Shown here: piece by piece, positions 53,788 through 63,330 of the stretch
How positions within the stretch are numbered: the first letter of the stretch is position 1
Layout of the letters: every line of letters starts with the position of its first letter
Source of the DNA: Alkalihalobacterium alkalinitrilicum
Lineage (GTDB): Bacteria > Bacillota > Bacilli > Bacillales > Bacillaceae_F
DNA length: 64,000 nt
Reading direction: 5' to 3'
Assembly: GCF_002019605.1 (NCBI RefSeq)
Contig: NZ_KV917368.1
Coordinates: 4,571,070 to 4,635,069, forward strand
The notes under the pieces: model-generated
Told to the model about the DNA's origin: nothing
Databases searched by the model: none
What the model saw: only the letters and a program-made list of their open reading frames with translations
Translations under genes and position numbers: made by a program

Positions 53788-53819
53788 TTTACATTAAATT
53801 TACAATGTTTTGTTATAAT
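53788..53819 (+). promoter_or_regulatory. PHO box and -10 of phoPR
   Basis: Two exact TTTACA repeats (53788-53793, 53799-53804) are separated by five bases, the 11-bp period bound by PhoP dimers. A perfect TATAAT follows at 53814-53819 with no good -35, as in PhoP-activated promoters. PhoP probably autoactivates phoPR here. Confidence 0.65.
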
Positions 53820-53867
53820 CAATAATAAGATTACAATTTCTTAAAAATCTTATTTTCGGAGGAAGTT

Positions 53868-54587
53868 ATGACACAAAGATTATTAGTTGTAGACGATGAG
53901 GAATCTATCATAACACTACTGCAATTTAATTTAGAACAAGCTGGATATGAAGTTGAAACTGCGATGGATGGTTCGACTGCATTTGAACTAGCACAATCAC
54001 AGCATTTTGATTTAATTGTGTTAGATTTAATGATTCCTGAAATGGATGGGCTAGATGTCTGCAAACAAATGCGTTTACGTAAAGTAATGACACCTATTCT
54101 CATGTTAACAGCTAAAGATGATGAATTTGATAAAGTATTAGGTTTAGAGCTGGGGGCTGATGATTATATGACAAAGCCTTTTAGCCCTAGAGAAGTTGTA
54201 GCGAGGGTTCGAGCGATATTAAGAAGAGTTGGGCAAATTCAAGAGGAACAAGAAGGATTAAATACAATCAATACGGTCGTTCGAGTAGGCGAGGTTGACA
54301 TTTACCCTGATAATTATGAAGTACATTATAAAAATCAACCATTAGAATTAACTCCGAAAGAATTTGAATTGCTTCTTTATTTAGCAAACCATAAAGGAAG
54401 AGTTTTAACACGAGATCAATTACTTAATGCGGTTTGGAATTATGAGTTTGTAGGAGACACTCGTATTGTTGACGTTCATATAAGTCACTTAAGAGAAAAA
54501 ATAGAGCCCAATACAAAAAAACCGATATATATAAAGACGATACGTGGACTCGGTTATAAATTGGAGGAGCCGCATTTAGATGGGTAA
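53868..54587 (+). CDS. phoP: Phosphate response regulator PhoP
   Basis: OmpR-type response regulator that activates phosphate-starvation genes. Receiver domain (1-~120) with acidic pocket VVDDEES, phosphorylation site Asp53 in IVLDLMIPEMDG and Lys in MTKPFSP; winged-helix DNA-binding domain (~135-235) with LTPKEFELLLYL and DVHISHLREKI. 239 residues, standard. CGGAGGAAG site. Overlaps phoR by eight bases. A PHO box upstream suggests autoregulation. Confidence 0.97.
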   Translation: MTQRLLVVDDEESIITLLQFNLEQAGYEVETAMDGSTAFELAQSQHFDLIVLDLMIPEMDGLDVCKQMRLRKVMTPILMLTAKDDEFDKVLGLELGADDYMTKPFSPREVVARVRAILRRVGQIQEEQEGLNTINTVVRVGEVDIYPDNYEVHYKNQPLELTPKEFELLLYLANHKGRVLTRDQLLNAVWNYEFVGDTRIVDVHISHLREKIEPNTKKPIYIKTIRGLGYKLEEPHLDG

Positions 54588-56373
54588 GTTTCGTTTTCGT
54601 TTAGTATTTTCAATACTTGCCGTAACTTTAATTGTACTCGTTGGTTTAGGACTAATAATCGGCCAATTATTTAAAGATTTTTACTTTGATAGCATTACCG
54701 ATCGTTTAAAAAAAGAAGCTGATTTGGCAGCTTACAGTGTATTAGAACTAGGCTTATACGATGAGGAGAGAACTCAGCAACTCGCTATCGAAATTAGCAA
54801 AAAACTTACCACAAGAGTAACGCTTATTTTAGCTGATGGAACTGTTGTAGGTGAATCTGAGGTCGATGACTTGCAGGTATTGGATAATCATTTGGATCGG
54901 CCTGAAATTCGATCTGTTATCGAAGGCAACGCTCAATATGAAATTCGATATAGTGATACAGTAGAAAAAGAATTAATTTATTTTGCAGTTCCTATTCTAG
55001 ATAATGGCGAAAGGATCGGTTTTTTACGTCTCGGGATTCCATTTGAAGAGTTCAATTCTATGAATCAAAAAATTTGGGGACTTCTTATTTTTACTATATC
55101 GTTAGCCTTTATTGTTATTGTTTCAGTTACTTATAGAATTGCCAACCAAATGATTCAACCGATCGAAGAAGCAACAAAAGTAGCTAACTCTTTAGCAGAA
55201 GGGAATTATAAAGTACGAACGATGGAAAGCAGCCATGATGAAGTAGGGCAATTGAGTAGATCGATTAATGTGTTGGCATATAACCTTGACCAAATAACGA
55301 TGAGGCATCAAATTCAACAAGAGAGAATGGAAACGTTAATTGAAAATATGGGAAGTGGATTAATATTTATTAATCCACGAGGAGATATTTCTCTCATCAA
55401 TCGTTCATGTAAGGAAATTTTTCAAGAAAACACTGATTTATGGTTAAACCGTTTATATCATGAAGCATTAAAACATAAAGAAATAATTAAAATTGTTCAA
55501 GACATTTTGATGACAGAAACAAAACAACGCAAACAAATTAAATTACCAATCCACCTAGAAGTGCGTCACTTTGATGTATATGGAGCTCCAATCATTGGAG
55601 AAGATGAAAAGCTACGTGGAATAGCGCTTGTCTTTCATGATATTACGGAATTAAAAAAATTAGAGCAAGTTAGAAAAGACTTTGTCGCGAATGTATCGCA
55701 TGAATTAAAGACTCCTGTTACTTCTATTAAGGGTTTTACCGAAACTTTATTAGATGGTGCAATGGAAGAACAACAATTTAGAGAAAAATTCTTAACGATC
55801 ATCTTAAAAGAAAGCGAACGTTTACAAAACTTAATTCATGATTTATTAGAACTTTCTAGAATAGAACAACAGTATTTTAAGATGAATTGGCAAAAAACAG
55901 ATGTGTCGACCATACTAGAAGATGTCCAAACGTTGTTGAAACCGAAGGCAGATGAGAAAGAAATCCAAATAAATGTAACATCTACAGGTGATACCAGAAT
56001 AGACGGTGATCCTGTTCGTATAAAACAAATTGTCATTAATCTTGTTAATAATAGCATTACGTACACACCTGCGGGTGGTGAAGTATTTATGGAGGTAACA
56101 GAACAACGGGATGAGGTAGTTCTGAAAGTGAAAGATACAGGAATTGGCATGAGTGAAAATGAGCTTCCTCGTATTTTCGAACGGTTTTACCGCGTTGATC
56201 GAGCAAGGAGTCGTAACTCAGGTGGGACTGGACTTGGACTTGCCATCGTAAAACATTTAGTAGAAGCCCATCATGGTAGAATTGATGTGGAGAGTTCGGT
56301 AGGGGAAGGGACGTTATTTATCATTACATTTAACAAGCAATCAGAAGAGGTTGACTTCTTTACAAATAATTAA
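54580..56373 (+). CDS. phoR: Phosphate sensor histidine kinase PhoR
   Basis: 597-residue membrane kinase paired with PhoP. Membrane helix ~7-28, extracytoplasmic sensor domain ~30-160, second helix ~165-185, HAMP ~187-240 (NQMIQPIEEATKVANSLAEGNYKV), PAS ~245-355, dimerisation helix with His374 in VSHELKTPVTS, ATPase N box, G1 (VKDTGIGM) and G2 (GGTGLGLAI). Same architecture as B. subtilis PhoR. It overlaps the phoP stop, so the two are translationally coupled. Terminator after. Confidence 0.96.
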   Translation: MGKFRFRLVFSILAVTLIVLVGLGLIIGQLFKDFYFDSITDRLKKEADLAAYSVLELGLYDEERTQQLAIEISKKLTTRVTLILADGTVVGESEVDDLQVLDNHLDRPEIRSVIEGNAQYEIRYSDTVEKELIYFAVPILDNGERIGFLRLGIPFEEFNSMNQKIWGLLIFTISLAFIVIVSVTYRIANQMIQPIEEATKVANSLAEGNYKVRTMESSHDEVGQLSRSINVLAYNLDQITMRHQIQQERMETLIENMGSGLIFINPRGDISLINRSCKEIFQENTDLWLNRLYHEALKHKEIIKIVQDILMTETKQRKQIKLPIHLEVRHFDVYGAPIIGEDEKLRGIALVFHDITELKKLEQVRKDFVANVSHELKTPVTSIKGFTETLLDGAMEEQQFREKFLTIILKESERLQNLIHDLLELSRIEQQYFKMNWQKTDVSTILEDVQTLLKPKADEKEIQINVTSTGDTRIDGDPVRIKQIVINLVNNSITYTPAGGEVFMEVTEQRDEVVLKVKDTGIGMSENELPRIFERFYRVDRARSRNSGGTGLGLAIVKHLVEAHHGRIDVESSVGEGTLFIITFNKQSEEVDFFTNN

Positions 56374-56505
56374 TATATCCTTTATCTGAAATTTACGGTT
56401 ACTCGATATAATAATATCGAACGGTTTCATCAATGCCTGTAAGCTGTCTGTTTCGCTCATCCCTTCAGACATTTTACGGCAAAGTTGTTTTACATCCCCT
56501 TGGTT

Positions 56506-56543
56506 AGGATGAGAGCTTCCCCTTAGCTTTCATCCTTTTTTTT
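56506..56543 (+). terminator. Intrinsic terminator after phoR
   Basis: Twelve-bp stem AGGATGAGAGCT/AGCTTTCATCCT with one G-U, seven-base loop, eight or more Ts. It lies ~130 bp past the stop; the stretch between shows no ORF. Confidence 0.9.
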
Positions 56544-56632
56544 GTTATGCTAACAATTGTTATTTTTTTCAATCGATGGGAGTATGGGATTTTTCCTATA
56601 TTCTTGTAAACTAATATACTATAATATTTATA

Positions 56633-56658
56633 TGAAACTTTTTCTTAGGTGTTTCGTA
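56633..56658 (+). promoter_or_regulatory. Sigma-W promoter of hflKC
   Basis: TGAAAC (56633-56638), exactly 16 bp spacer, CGTA (56655-56658): a full match to the extracytoplasmic-function sigma-W consensus. It is 71 bp before hflK. Sigma-W responds to envelope and alkaline stress and in B. subtilis drives other SPFH-type membrane proteins. Confidence 0.7.
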
Positions 56659-56729
56659 ATAGTTAAGAGGAAGAATGTGAAACAATCTTAGATTGTAAAA
56701 TATTATGGGAGACAGAAAGAGGGGATGAA

Positions 56730-57686
56730 ATGGTGGTAAGCATTAAGCAAATGATTGTTGGATTTCTTTCAGCGATCGGAATTGGAATTTTAGCCTTATT
56801 TATCGCGACAGGCTGGTACATTGTTGACGAAACTGATCAAGCAGCATTAATTACGTTTGGTAAAGTAGAAGAAATGGTATCAGAACCCGGTCTTAAATTT
56901 AAATTGCCATGGCCGATACAGCGAGTAGAAATTCTTTCAAGAACGACGAATAACCTTCGTGTAGGCTTTGATGAACGTAATGGAGAGTTGAACTACACGG
57001 ATGAGGCAAAAATGATTACAGGTGATGAAAATATTGTATTGGCAGACCTCATCGTACAATGGAGAATTACAGATCCTGAAGAGTATTTATTCAATGCCGA
57101 TCAGCCAGAGCAAATTTTATTTAATGCAGCTTCCGCCTCGTTAAGGGGAGTTATCGGTAGTTCAAGAATTGACGACATACTAACTGACCAACGCCCAGAG
57201 ATTGAAGCTAAAGTTAGGGAAAATCTTTTAACGTATATGGAGACTTATAAAATTGGGATAACTGTCATGGATGTCAAACTTCAAAATGTTGAACTTCCGA
57301 ATGAAGAAGTGAGACGTGCGTTTACTGAAGTAACGGATGCTCGTGAAGAACGTTTAACAAAGATTAATGAAGCCAACAGATATCGTAACCAATTAATTAA
57401 TGAAGCAAAAGGGGAACAAGATGCTATTATTTCCCGAGCGGAAGGTACTAGGACAGAACGTATTGAACGTTCGCGCGGGGATGTGGCAAGATTTAACGCT
57501 CTATATGAAGAGTATTTAATTAATCCTGAAGTAACAAGACAGCGTCTAGTGTTAGAAACATTAGAAGAAGTATTACCAGGTACAGAAATTTATATTATGG
57601 ATAGTAACAACAATAATGTGAGTTATTTACCAATCCGACCAATTGATCGTGCTCAAAACCAGGCAGCTGAAGGGGGGAACAACTAA
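56730..57686 (+). CDS. hflK: HflK-like SPFH membrane protein
   Basis: 318 residues: one membrane helix (~8-30), then the SPFH/prohibitin domain (~33-220) and a coiled-coil tail with EARKAEQ-like NEAKGEQDAIISRAEGTRTERI. HflK and HflC form a large membrane ring that restrains the FtsH protease. It lacks the Gly-rich cytosolic N-terminal extension of E. coli HflK. hflC starts on the last base of its stop codon (TAATG). B. subtilis lacks this pair at this locus. A sigma-W promoter precedes it. Confidence 0.9.
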   Translation: MVVSIKQMIVGFLSAIGIGILALFIATGWYIVDETDQAALITFGKVEEMVSEPGLKFKLPWPIQRVEILSRTTNNLRVGFDERNGELNYTDEAKMITGDENIVLADLIVQWRITDPEEYLFNADQPEQILFNAASASLRGVIGSSRIDDILTDQRPEIEAKVRENLLTYMETYKIGITVMDVKLQNVELPNEEVRRAFTEVTDAREERLTKINEANRYRNQLINEAKGEQDAIISRAEGTRTERIERSRGDVARFNALYEEYLINPEVTRQRLVLETLEEVLPGTEIYIMDSNNNNVSYLPIRPIDRAQNQAAEGGNN

Positions 57687-58618
57687 TGAGTGATAATAAT
57701 ATTGTTGATTTAGATGAGCGTCGTCCGAGCGATGAATGGAAAAAGTATACGCGTATAGGAGTGACATTAGTCATTATTATCGCGGTAGTTGCAACGATCC
57801 TTTCGAATTTATTCATCGTTGAGCAAGGGGAATATAAGGTTGTACGTCAATTTGGTGAAGTGGTCAGAATTGAAGATGAACCAGGATTAAGTTATAAAAT
57901 ACCGTTTATCCAGTCGGTAACTTCATTACCAAAATATCAAATGGTCTATGATATTACGCCAGCGGAAATAAATACAAGAGATAAAAAGCGGATGCTCGTT
58001 GATACTTATGCCGTATGGAGTGTGCAAGAACCTAGACTTATGATCTCAAATGCACGATCCGTTCAAAATGCAGAATCAATCATGGGTAATTTTATTTTCT
58101 CAGTTATTCGTGCTGAACTTGGTCAACTTGACTATGACGAGATCATTAATGATGAAGCTTCCAATCGCGGAAGTTTTAACGAACGTGTTCGAGATCGAGT
58201 CAATGAATTGTTAGAGAGAGATAATTACGGAATTCAATTAACGGATATTCGGATGAAGCGTACGGATCTTCCTGAAGAAAATGAACAAGCGATTTTCCGT
58301 CGAATGATTTCTGAGCGTCAATCAACAGCTCAAGATTATTTATCACAGGGGGATGCTGAAGCGAATCGAATTCGTGCCAACACCGACCGTGAAGTTCAAG
58401 AAATCGTCGCTAGAGCAACAGCCGATGCGAATGAAATCATTGGTGAAGGTGAAGCTGAAGCTGCACGTATTTACAATGAATCGTTTGGTCAAGACACAGA
58501 ATTTTATAATTTGTATCGTACCCTCCAATCGTATGAAAAAACAATTGAAGATGAGACTGTAATTGTTCTCCCAGCAGATTCGCCTTATGCTCGGATTTTA
58601 ATGGGATATATTGATTAA
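57686..58618 (+). CDS. hflC: HflC-like SPFH membrane protein
   Basis: 310 residues. Cytosolic N terminus of ~25 residues, one membrane helix (~27-46), SPFH domain with VVRQFGEVVRIEDEPGLSYKIPF, and the helical region RMISERQSTAQDYLSQGDAEANRIRANTDREVQEI typical of HflC. Partner of HflK in the FtsH-associated complex. One-base overlap with hflK couples translation. A strong terminator follows at 58628. Confidence 0.92.
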   Translation: MSDNNIVDLDERRPSDEWKKYTRIGVTLVIIIAVVATILSNLFIVEQGEYKVVRQFGEVVRIEDEPGLSYKIPFIQSVTSLPKYQMVYDITPAEINTRDKKRMLVDTYAVWSVQEPRLMISNARSVQNAESIMGNFIFSVIRAELGQLDYDEIINDEASNRGSFNERVRDRVNELLERDNYGIQLTDIRMKRTDLPEENEQAIFRRMISERQSTAQDYLSQGDAEANRIRANTDREVQEIVARATADANEIIGEGEAEAARIYNESFGQDTEFYNLYRTLQSYEKTIEDETVIVLPADSPYARILMGYID

Positions 58619-58627
58619 GAATTCAAG

Positions 58628-58659
58628 AGATACTTTGCTACGGCAGAGTGTCTTTTTTT
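58628..58659 (+). terminator. Intrinsic terminator of hflKC
   Basis: Eleven-bp stem AGATACTTTGC/GCAGAGTGTCT (two G-U) with TACG loop, then six Ts. Confidence 0.9.
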
Positions 58660-58785
58660 ATCCTGGTTAAGTTATTAAGGTAAGACCGTCACCTCTTAGT
58701 GTAGCGAAGGTAGGGAGGTCTAATCAGGTGGAGTCGAAATTCCAACTAATTCCCCAAAGTTCCAGCTTACTGGAACGAGTTCGCT
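58658..58785 (-). repeat. Dispersed repeat B, copy 4
   Basis: Minus-strand copy immediately after the hflKC terminator. Shows GTTCCAG/CTGGAAC as a perfect hairpin near its AGCGAACTCG end, then GACTCCACCTGATTAGA and CTTAACCAGGATAA at the far end. Confidence 0.87.
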
Positions 58786-58924
58786 TTTCACAGCTTATAT
58801 CTGGTTATTATGATGAGATTTTTGAAACAACCGTCCGAAGTTTTCTAATCAAGGAATGGTTATGATAAAATATATGAAAATAAAGGTTATTCTAATTAGC
58901 TTACAATTTGAGAGGAGAGCTCTT

Positions 58925-61555
58925 GTGAATAAATTAGTTTTAGTTGATGGTAATAGTATTGCGTACCGTGCTTTTTTTGCACTGCCTTTGTTAAACAACG
59001 ATAAAGGAGTGTATACGAACGCGGTTTATGGTTTCACGATGATGCTACTTAAAATTATTGAAGAAGAAAATCCAACGCATATGGTCGTAGCTTTTGATGC
59101 AGGAAAAACAACATTCCGCCATGAAACATATGGCGAGTATAAAAGCGGACGTCAAAAAACACCTGGTGAATTGTCTGAACAATTTCCGCTTATTCGTGAA
59201 GTTTTAGATGCTTTTCAAATTTCTAGGTACGAGATTGAAAATTATGAAGCGGATGATATTATTGGAACACTTGCGAAACAAGCAGAGGATGAGGATTGGA
59301 CAGTTAGTGTTTATTCAGGTGATAAAGACTTATTGCAATTAGTTTCACCGAAAGTAAAAGTTACTCTGTCAAGAAAAGGAATTACAAATGTTGATACATA
59401 TGATGAGCAAGCCATTAATGAAAAATACGGAATTTCTCCAGAGCAAATTATTGATATGAAAGGTCTAATGGGGGACAGTTCAGATAATATCCCTGGAGTA
59501 CCTGGAATTGGTGAAAAAACGGCGCTAAAACTATTAAAAGAATATGGTTCAGTTGAAAATGTACTTGACTCAATTGATAAGATTTCAGGGAAGAAAATGA
59601 AAGAACGGTTAGAAGAGAATAAAGGTCAAGCGTTAATGAGTAAAAAGTTAGCAACGATTTTTAGAGAAGTACCTGTAGATCAAAGCTTAACTTCTTTTAC
59701 GTTTCAAGATTATGATAAAGAAAAAGTAGTTGCTCTTTTTAAAGAACTTGAATTTAATACGTTATTAAATAAACTGGGTGTCGGTGAATTAGAAGAAAGC
59801 CAAATGGAAGATCAAGACATACATTATGAAGTTGTTGAAAGTATTACAGAAAGTATGTTACAAAGTCCTTCAGCCGTAATTGTAGAAGTGATCGATGAAA
59901 ATTATCATCAAGCTGACGTACTTGGATTTGCAGTTGTAAATAAAAATGGAAAATACTATATCCCAACGGAGGTTGCAATTGGTTCTGACCTATTTGTGAA
60001 CTGGGCCAAAGATGCAACAAAGAAAAAGTGGTTAGCGGATGCCAAGCGAGCAGTTGTTGCCTTAGGATGGAAAGATATTGAGTTGAATGGCGTAGAATTT
60101 GATATTCTGCTCGCTTCTTACTTACTAAACCCATCAAGTTCTTCTTATGAGTTAGCCGATGTTACAAAAGAACGAGGCAAACAACTTGTTGAATATGACG
60201 AAATTGTTTATGGCAAAGGGGCAAAAAGGAAAGTACCTGAAGAGGAAGTACTGCAGAAGCACCTCATGAAAAAAGCGAATGTCGTATATACATTAAAAGA
60301 AGATTTAGAAAATGAATTGAAAAAGAATGAGCAGTTTGAGTTGTTTAACGAACTTGAGATGCCGTTAGCTGTAGTGCTAGGGAAAATGGAGATTACAGGT
60401 GTTCAAGTGGATGAACAACAATTAAAGCAAATGGGGAAAGAGTTAGGTGAGCAGCTAGCCTCCTTAGAAAAAGAAATCCACGAATTAGCAGGAGTTACTT
60501 TTAATATTAACTCTCCCAAACAATTAGGCGAAATCTTATTCGAAAAGTTAAACTTGCCACCAGTTAAGAAAACCAAAACGGGGTATTCGACCTCGGCCGA
60601 TGTTCTAGAAAAGCTACAAGATCAACATGAAATTATTGGTAAAATTTTACATTATCGACAACTCGGAAAATTAAATTCAACCTATATTGAAGGATTACTA
60701 AAAGTCGTTCATCACGATACAAGCAAAATTCATACGATTTTTAATCAAGCTTTAACACAAACTGGTCGGTTAAGTTCAACAGAACCTAATTTGCAAAACA
60801 TCCCGATCCGATTAGAAGAAGGAAGAAAAATTCGGAAGGCCTTTGTAACTTCAGAGAAAGACTGGGTCATTTTTGCAGCCGATTATTCACAAATTGAGTT
60901 AAGAGTACTCGCCCATATTGCTCAAGATCAAGGATTGATAACAGCCTTTAAAGAAGATATGGACATTCATACAAAAACAGCGATGGATGTTTTTCACGTA
61001 AATCAAGATGAAGTGACGGCCAATATGAGACGTAGTGCAAAAGCAGTTAACTTCGGAATCGTTTATGGAATTAGTGATTATGGACTTTCCCAAAACCTTG
61101 GGATTACAAGAAAAGAGGCAGCTCAATTTATCGAGCGCTACTTTGAAAGTTTTCCAGGCGTAAAAGAATACATGGATCGAATTATTGATAAAGCAAGAGA
61201 AACAGGTTTCGTAACGACATTGTTACATCGTCGTAGATATTTACCTGAAATTACGAGTCGAAACTTTAATCTGCGTAGTTTTGCTGAGCGAACAGCCATG
61301 AATACACCAATTCAAGGAACGGCAGCAGATATTATAAAAAAAGCGATGGTACAACTAGCAATACAATTAGAAGAAGCAAAACTAAACACCCGCCTACTTC
61401 TTCAAGTACATGATGAATTAATATTAGAAGTACCTAAAGATGAATTAGAAGTGGTTGAAAAAATGGTGACAGATGTCATGGAAAAAGCAGTTGAATTAGA
61501 TGTCCCATTAAAAGTTGATTCTTCATACGGCGACAGTTGGTACGATGCAAAGTAA
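58925..61555 (+). CDS. polA: DNA polymerase I
   Basis: Fills gaps and removes primers in repair and Okazaki maturation. GTG start at 58925, five bases after GAGAGGAGAG; 876 residues. 5' nuclease domain (1-~300) with LVDGNSIAYRAFFALP and GVPGIGEKTA; a middle domain (~310-470) that lacks the FDxE and other 3'-5' exonuclease acids (reads VIVEVIDENY), as in Bacillus; polymerase domain with DYSQIELRVLAHIAQD, RRSAKAVNFGIVYG and QVHDELILEVP. mutM follows 12 bp later. Confidence 0.98.
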   Translation: MNKLVLVDGNSIAYRAFFALPLLNNDKGVYTNAVYGFTMMLLKIIEEENPTHMVVAFDAGKTTFRHETYGEYKSGRQKTPGELSEQFPLIREVLDAFQISRYEIENYEADDIIGTLAKQAEDEDWTVSVYSGDKDLLQLVSPKVKVTLSRKGITNVDTYDEQAINEKYGISPEQIIDMKGLMGDSSDNIPGVPGIGEKTALKLLKEYGSVENVLDSIDKISGKKMKERLEENKGQALMSKKLATIFREVPVDQSLTSFTFQDYDKEKVVALFKELEFNTLLNKLGVGELEESQMEDQDIHYEVVESITESMLQSPSAVIVEVIDENYHQADVLGFAVVNKNGKYYIPTEVAIGSDLFVNWAKDATKKKWLADAKRAVVALGWKDIELNGVEFDILLASYLLNPSSSSYELADVTKERGKQLVEYDEIVYGKGAKRKVPEEEVLQKHLMKKANVVYTLKEDLENELKKNEQFELFNELEMPLAVVLGKMEITGVQVDEQQLKQMGKELGEQLASLEKEIHELAGVTFNINSPKQLGEILFEKLNLPPVKKTKTGYSTSADVLEKLQDQHEIIGKILHYRQLGKLNSTYIEGLLKVVHHDTSKIHTIFNQALTQTGRLSSTEPNLQNIPIRLEEGRKIRKAFVTSEKDWVIFAADYSQIELRVLAHIAQDQGLITAFKEDMDIHTKTAMDVFHVNQDEVTANMRRSAKAVNFGIVYGISDYGLSQNLGITRKEAAQFIERYFESFPGVKEYMDRIIDKARETGFVTTLLHRRRYLPEITSRNFNLRSFAERTAMNTPIQGTAADIIKKAMVQLAIQLEEAKLNTRLLLQVHDELILEVPKDELEVVEKMVTDVMEKAVELDVPLKVDSSYGDSWYDAK

Positions 61556-61567
61556 GGAGCTAGAAAG

Positions 61568-62392
61568 ATGCCAGAATTACCTGAAGTCGAAACGGTAAAA
61601 CGAACGTTAGAACGTCTCGTCATTGGAAAGACGATAATTGATATAGACATTCTGTGGCCTAAAATGATTAAAAAACCAGATGATGCTGACCATTTTAAAG
61701 CACTCATTCGAAATCAAACGATTCGTTCGATGGGGAGACGGGGGAAGTTTTTAAAATTTCTTTTAGATGACTATGTTCTGGTCTCCCATTTAAGGATGGA
61801 AGGTAGATACGGAATGTTTGATAAAAATGAAGAGCGAAACAAACATGTTCATGTTATTTTTTACTTCTCAGACGGAACTGAACTACGTTATCAAGATGTT
61901 CGCAAATTCGGGACGATGCATTTATTTGTAAAAGGAGAGGAAGAGCGGTCATTGCCGTTGAAGGATCTTGGATTTGAACCTTTCTCAGATGAATTTACAA
62001 TTGAGCATTTAAAAGTAGGGTTAGCAAATACGAATAGAAAAGTAAAAACAGCTTTATTAGATCAAAAGATTGTGGTTGGTTTAGGAAACATTTATGTCGA
62101 TGAAGCACTATTTCGTGCTCAGATTCATCCTGAGAGGCTGGCAAAGGAGATAAGGGAAGAAGAATTACCTCTACTTCATGAAAAAATTATAGACACCTTA
62201 GGTCAAGCCATTGAACAAGGAGGAAGTTCGATAAAATCCTATGTGAATGGCCAAGGGGAAATGGGGATGTTTCAACAGTTTCTTTTTGTTTATGGTCGAA
62301 AGGGAGATCCGTGTCGGCAATGTGGAACAGCGATTGAAAAAACGGTAGTCGGCGGACGTGGAACACACTTCTGTCCGAATTGCCAAAAATAA
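61568..62392 (+). CDS. mutM: Formamidopyrimidine-DNA glycosylase
   Basis: Removes 8-oxoguanine and formamidopyrimidines, then cuts the strand by beta/delta elimination. N-terminal PELPEVETV supplies the catalytic proline and glutamate once Met is removed; Lys in MGRRGKFLKF, the H2TH region VVGLGNIYVDEALF, and a C-terminal zinc finger CRQCGTAIEKTVVGGRGTHFCPNC are all intact. 274 residues. Co-transcribed with polA and ytaF. Confidence 0.97.
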   Translation: MPELPEVETVKRTLERLVIGKTIIDIDILWPKMIKKPDDADHFKALIRNQTIRSMGRRGKFLKFLLDDYVLVSHLRMEGRYGMFDKNEERNKHVHVIFYFSDGTELRYQDVRKFGTMHLFVKGEEERSLPLKDLGFEPFSDEFTIEHLKVGLANTNRKVKTALLDQKIVVGLGNIYVDEALFRAQIHPERLAKEIREEELPLLHEKIIDTLGQAIEQGGSSIKSYVNGQGEMGMFQQFLFVYGRKGDPCRQCGTAIEKTVVGGRGTHFCPNCQK

Positions 62393-62452
62393 AGTACATT
62401 GGATAGGCTCCTGCCATATACTATCGTATCAGTCATGGAAGGAGCTTTTTAC

Positions 62453-63118
62453 ATGGTAGAAATCTTCTCATTACTTCTATTAGCTTTAGCTGTTAGTTTA
62501 GATAGTTTTGGTGTGGGTCTAACATATGGACTTCGGAAGATGAAGTTACCGTTTAAGTCCTTATTGTTTATTGCATTTTGTTCAGCAGCTTCCATTCTCA
62601 TAGCCATGACATTTGGTAATTTAATTCAACGATACTTATCCCCTCAATTTGCAGAATCTCTAGGAGGGATCATTCTAATCTTTATAGGGGCTTGGGCACT
62701 TTATCAAGTGTTTCGTCCAGCAAGGCATGGCACCGATGAAGATGAGCGAAATCAAGAGCAGAAGAAAATCGACGATAAAGTCCTTATTAATTTAGAAATT
62801 AAAATGTTTGGCCTAGTCATTCGAATATTACGTAAGCCAATGGAGGCTGATATTGATAGATCTGGAACGATTACAGGAAGAGAAGCCATTCTTTTAGGGG
62901 TAGCATTATCACTTGATGCATTTGGTGCAGGGATTGGGGCAGCTTTAATCGGATTTTCACCTTGGTTGATGGCACTTACTGTTGCAGTGATGAGTGCATC
63001 TTTTGTTACGTTTGGAATGAAAAGCGGTTATCGTTACTCTGATACGTATTTTATGAAAAAATTCTCCTTTATTCCAGGGTTGTTACTGATTATACTAGGT
63101 GTATGGAGCTTAATTTAG
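62453..63118 (+). CDS. ytaF: Sporulation membrane protein YtaF
   Basis: 221 residues from the ATG at 62453, seven bases after GGAAGGAG. MntP/YtaF-like: about six helices, first repeat with ALAVSLDSFGVGLTYG and second with GVALSLDAFGAGIGAA, an internal duplication with an Asp in each half, as in manganese exporters. A hydrophilic loop (~80-130) with DIDRSGTITGREA resembles a calcium-type DxDxSG loop. YtaF of B. subtilis is a sporulation protein; a cation-export role is inference. Its stop codon is inside repeat C. Confidence 0.88.
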   Translation: MVEIFSLLLLALAVSLDSFGVGLTYGLRKMKLPFKSLLFIAFCSAASILIAMTFGNLIQRYLSPQFAESLGGIILIFIGAWALYQVFRPARHGTDEDERNQEQKKIDDKVLINLEIKMFGLVIRILRKPMEADIDRSGTITGREAILLGVALSLDAFGAGIGAALIGFSPWLMALTVAVMSASFVTFGMKSGYRYSDTYFMKKFSFIPGLLLIILGVWSLI

Positions 63119-63293
63119 AGGAAGTTCAAAAAGTCCGGGAAAAATAGCGAAAGAATCTCGTCGTTGGCTTGCTTCTGCGGTACTCACGTATTAAAAGCAT
63201 ACGCTGTGTTCCTCGAAGCTGCGCCGCCTCGATCTTCTTGGCTCTTTTTGTCCTCCTTTTTGAACAAGTTTTTTAGAGGAAGTTCAAAAAGTC
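63114..63293. repeat. Repeat element C with direct-repeat ends
   Basis: An exact 22-bp direct repeat (TTTAGAGGAAGTTCAAAAAG plus TC) occupies 63114-63135 and 63272-63293. Next to the second copy, CTTTTTGAAC (63256-63265) is the inverse of GTTCAAAAAG, so the unit 63124-63265 has inverted ends. The inside is GC-richer (GCTGCGCCGCCTCGATC) and non-coding. It looks like a small non-autonomous element inserted with duplication of a sequence that includes the ytaF stop. Confidence 0.65.
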
Positions 63294-63330
63294 TAGGGAA
63301 GCACTAAATGATGATTAAAGGGGATAGAAG

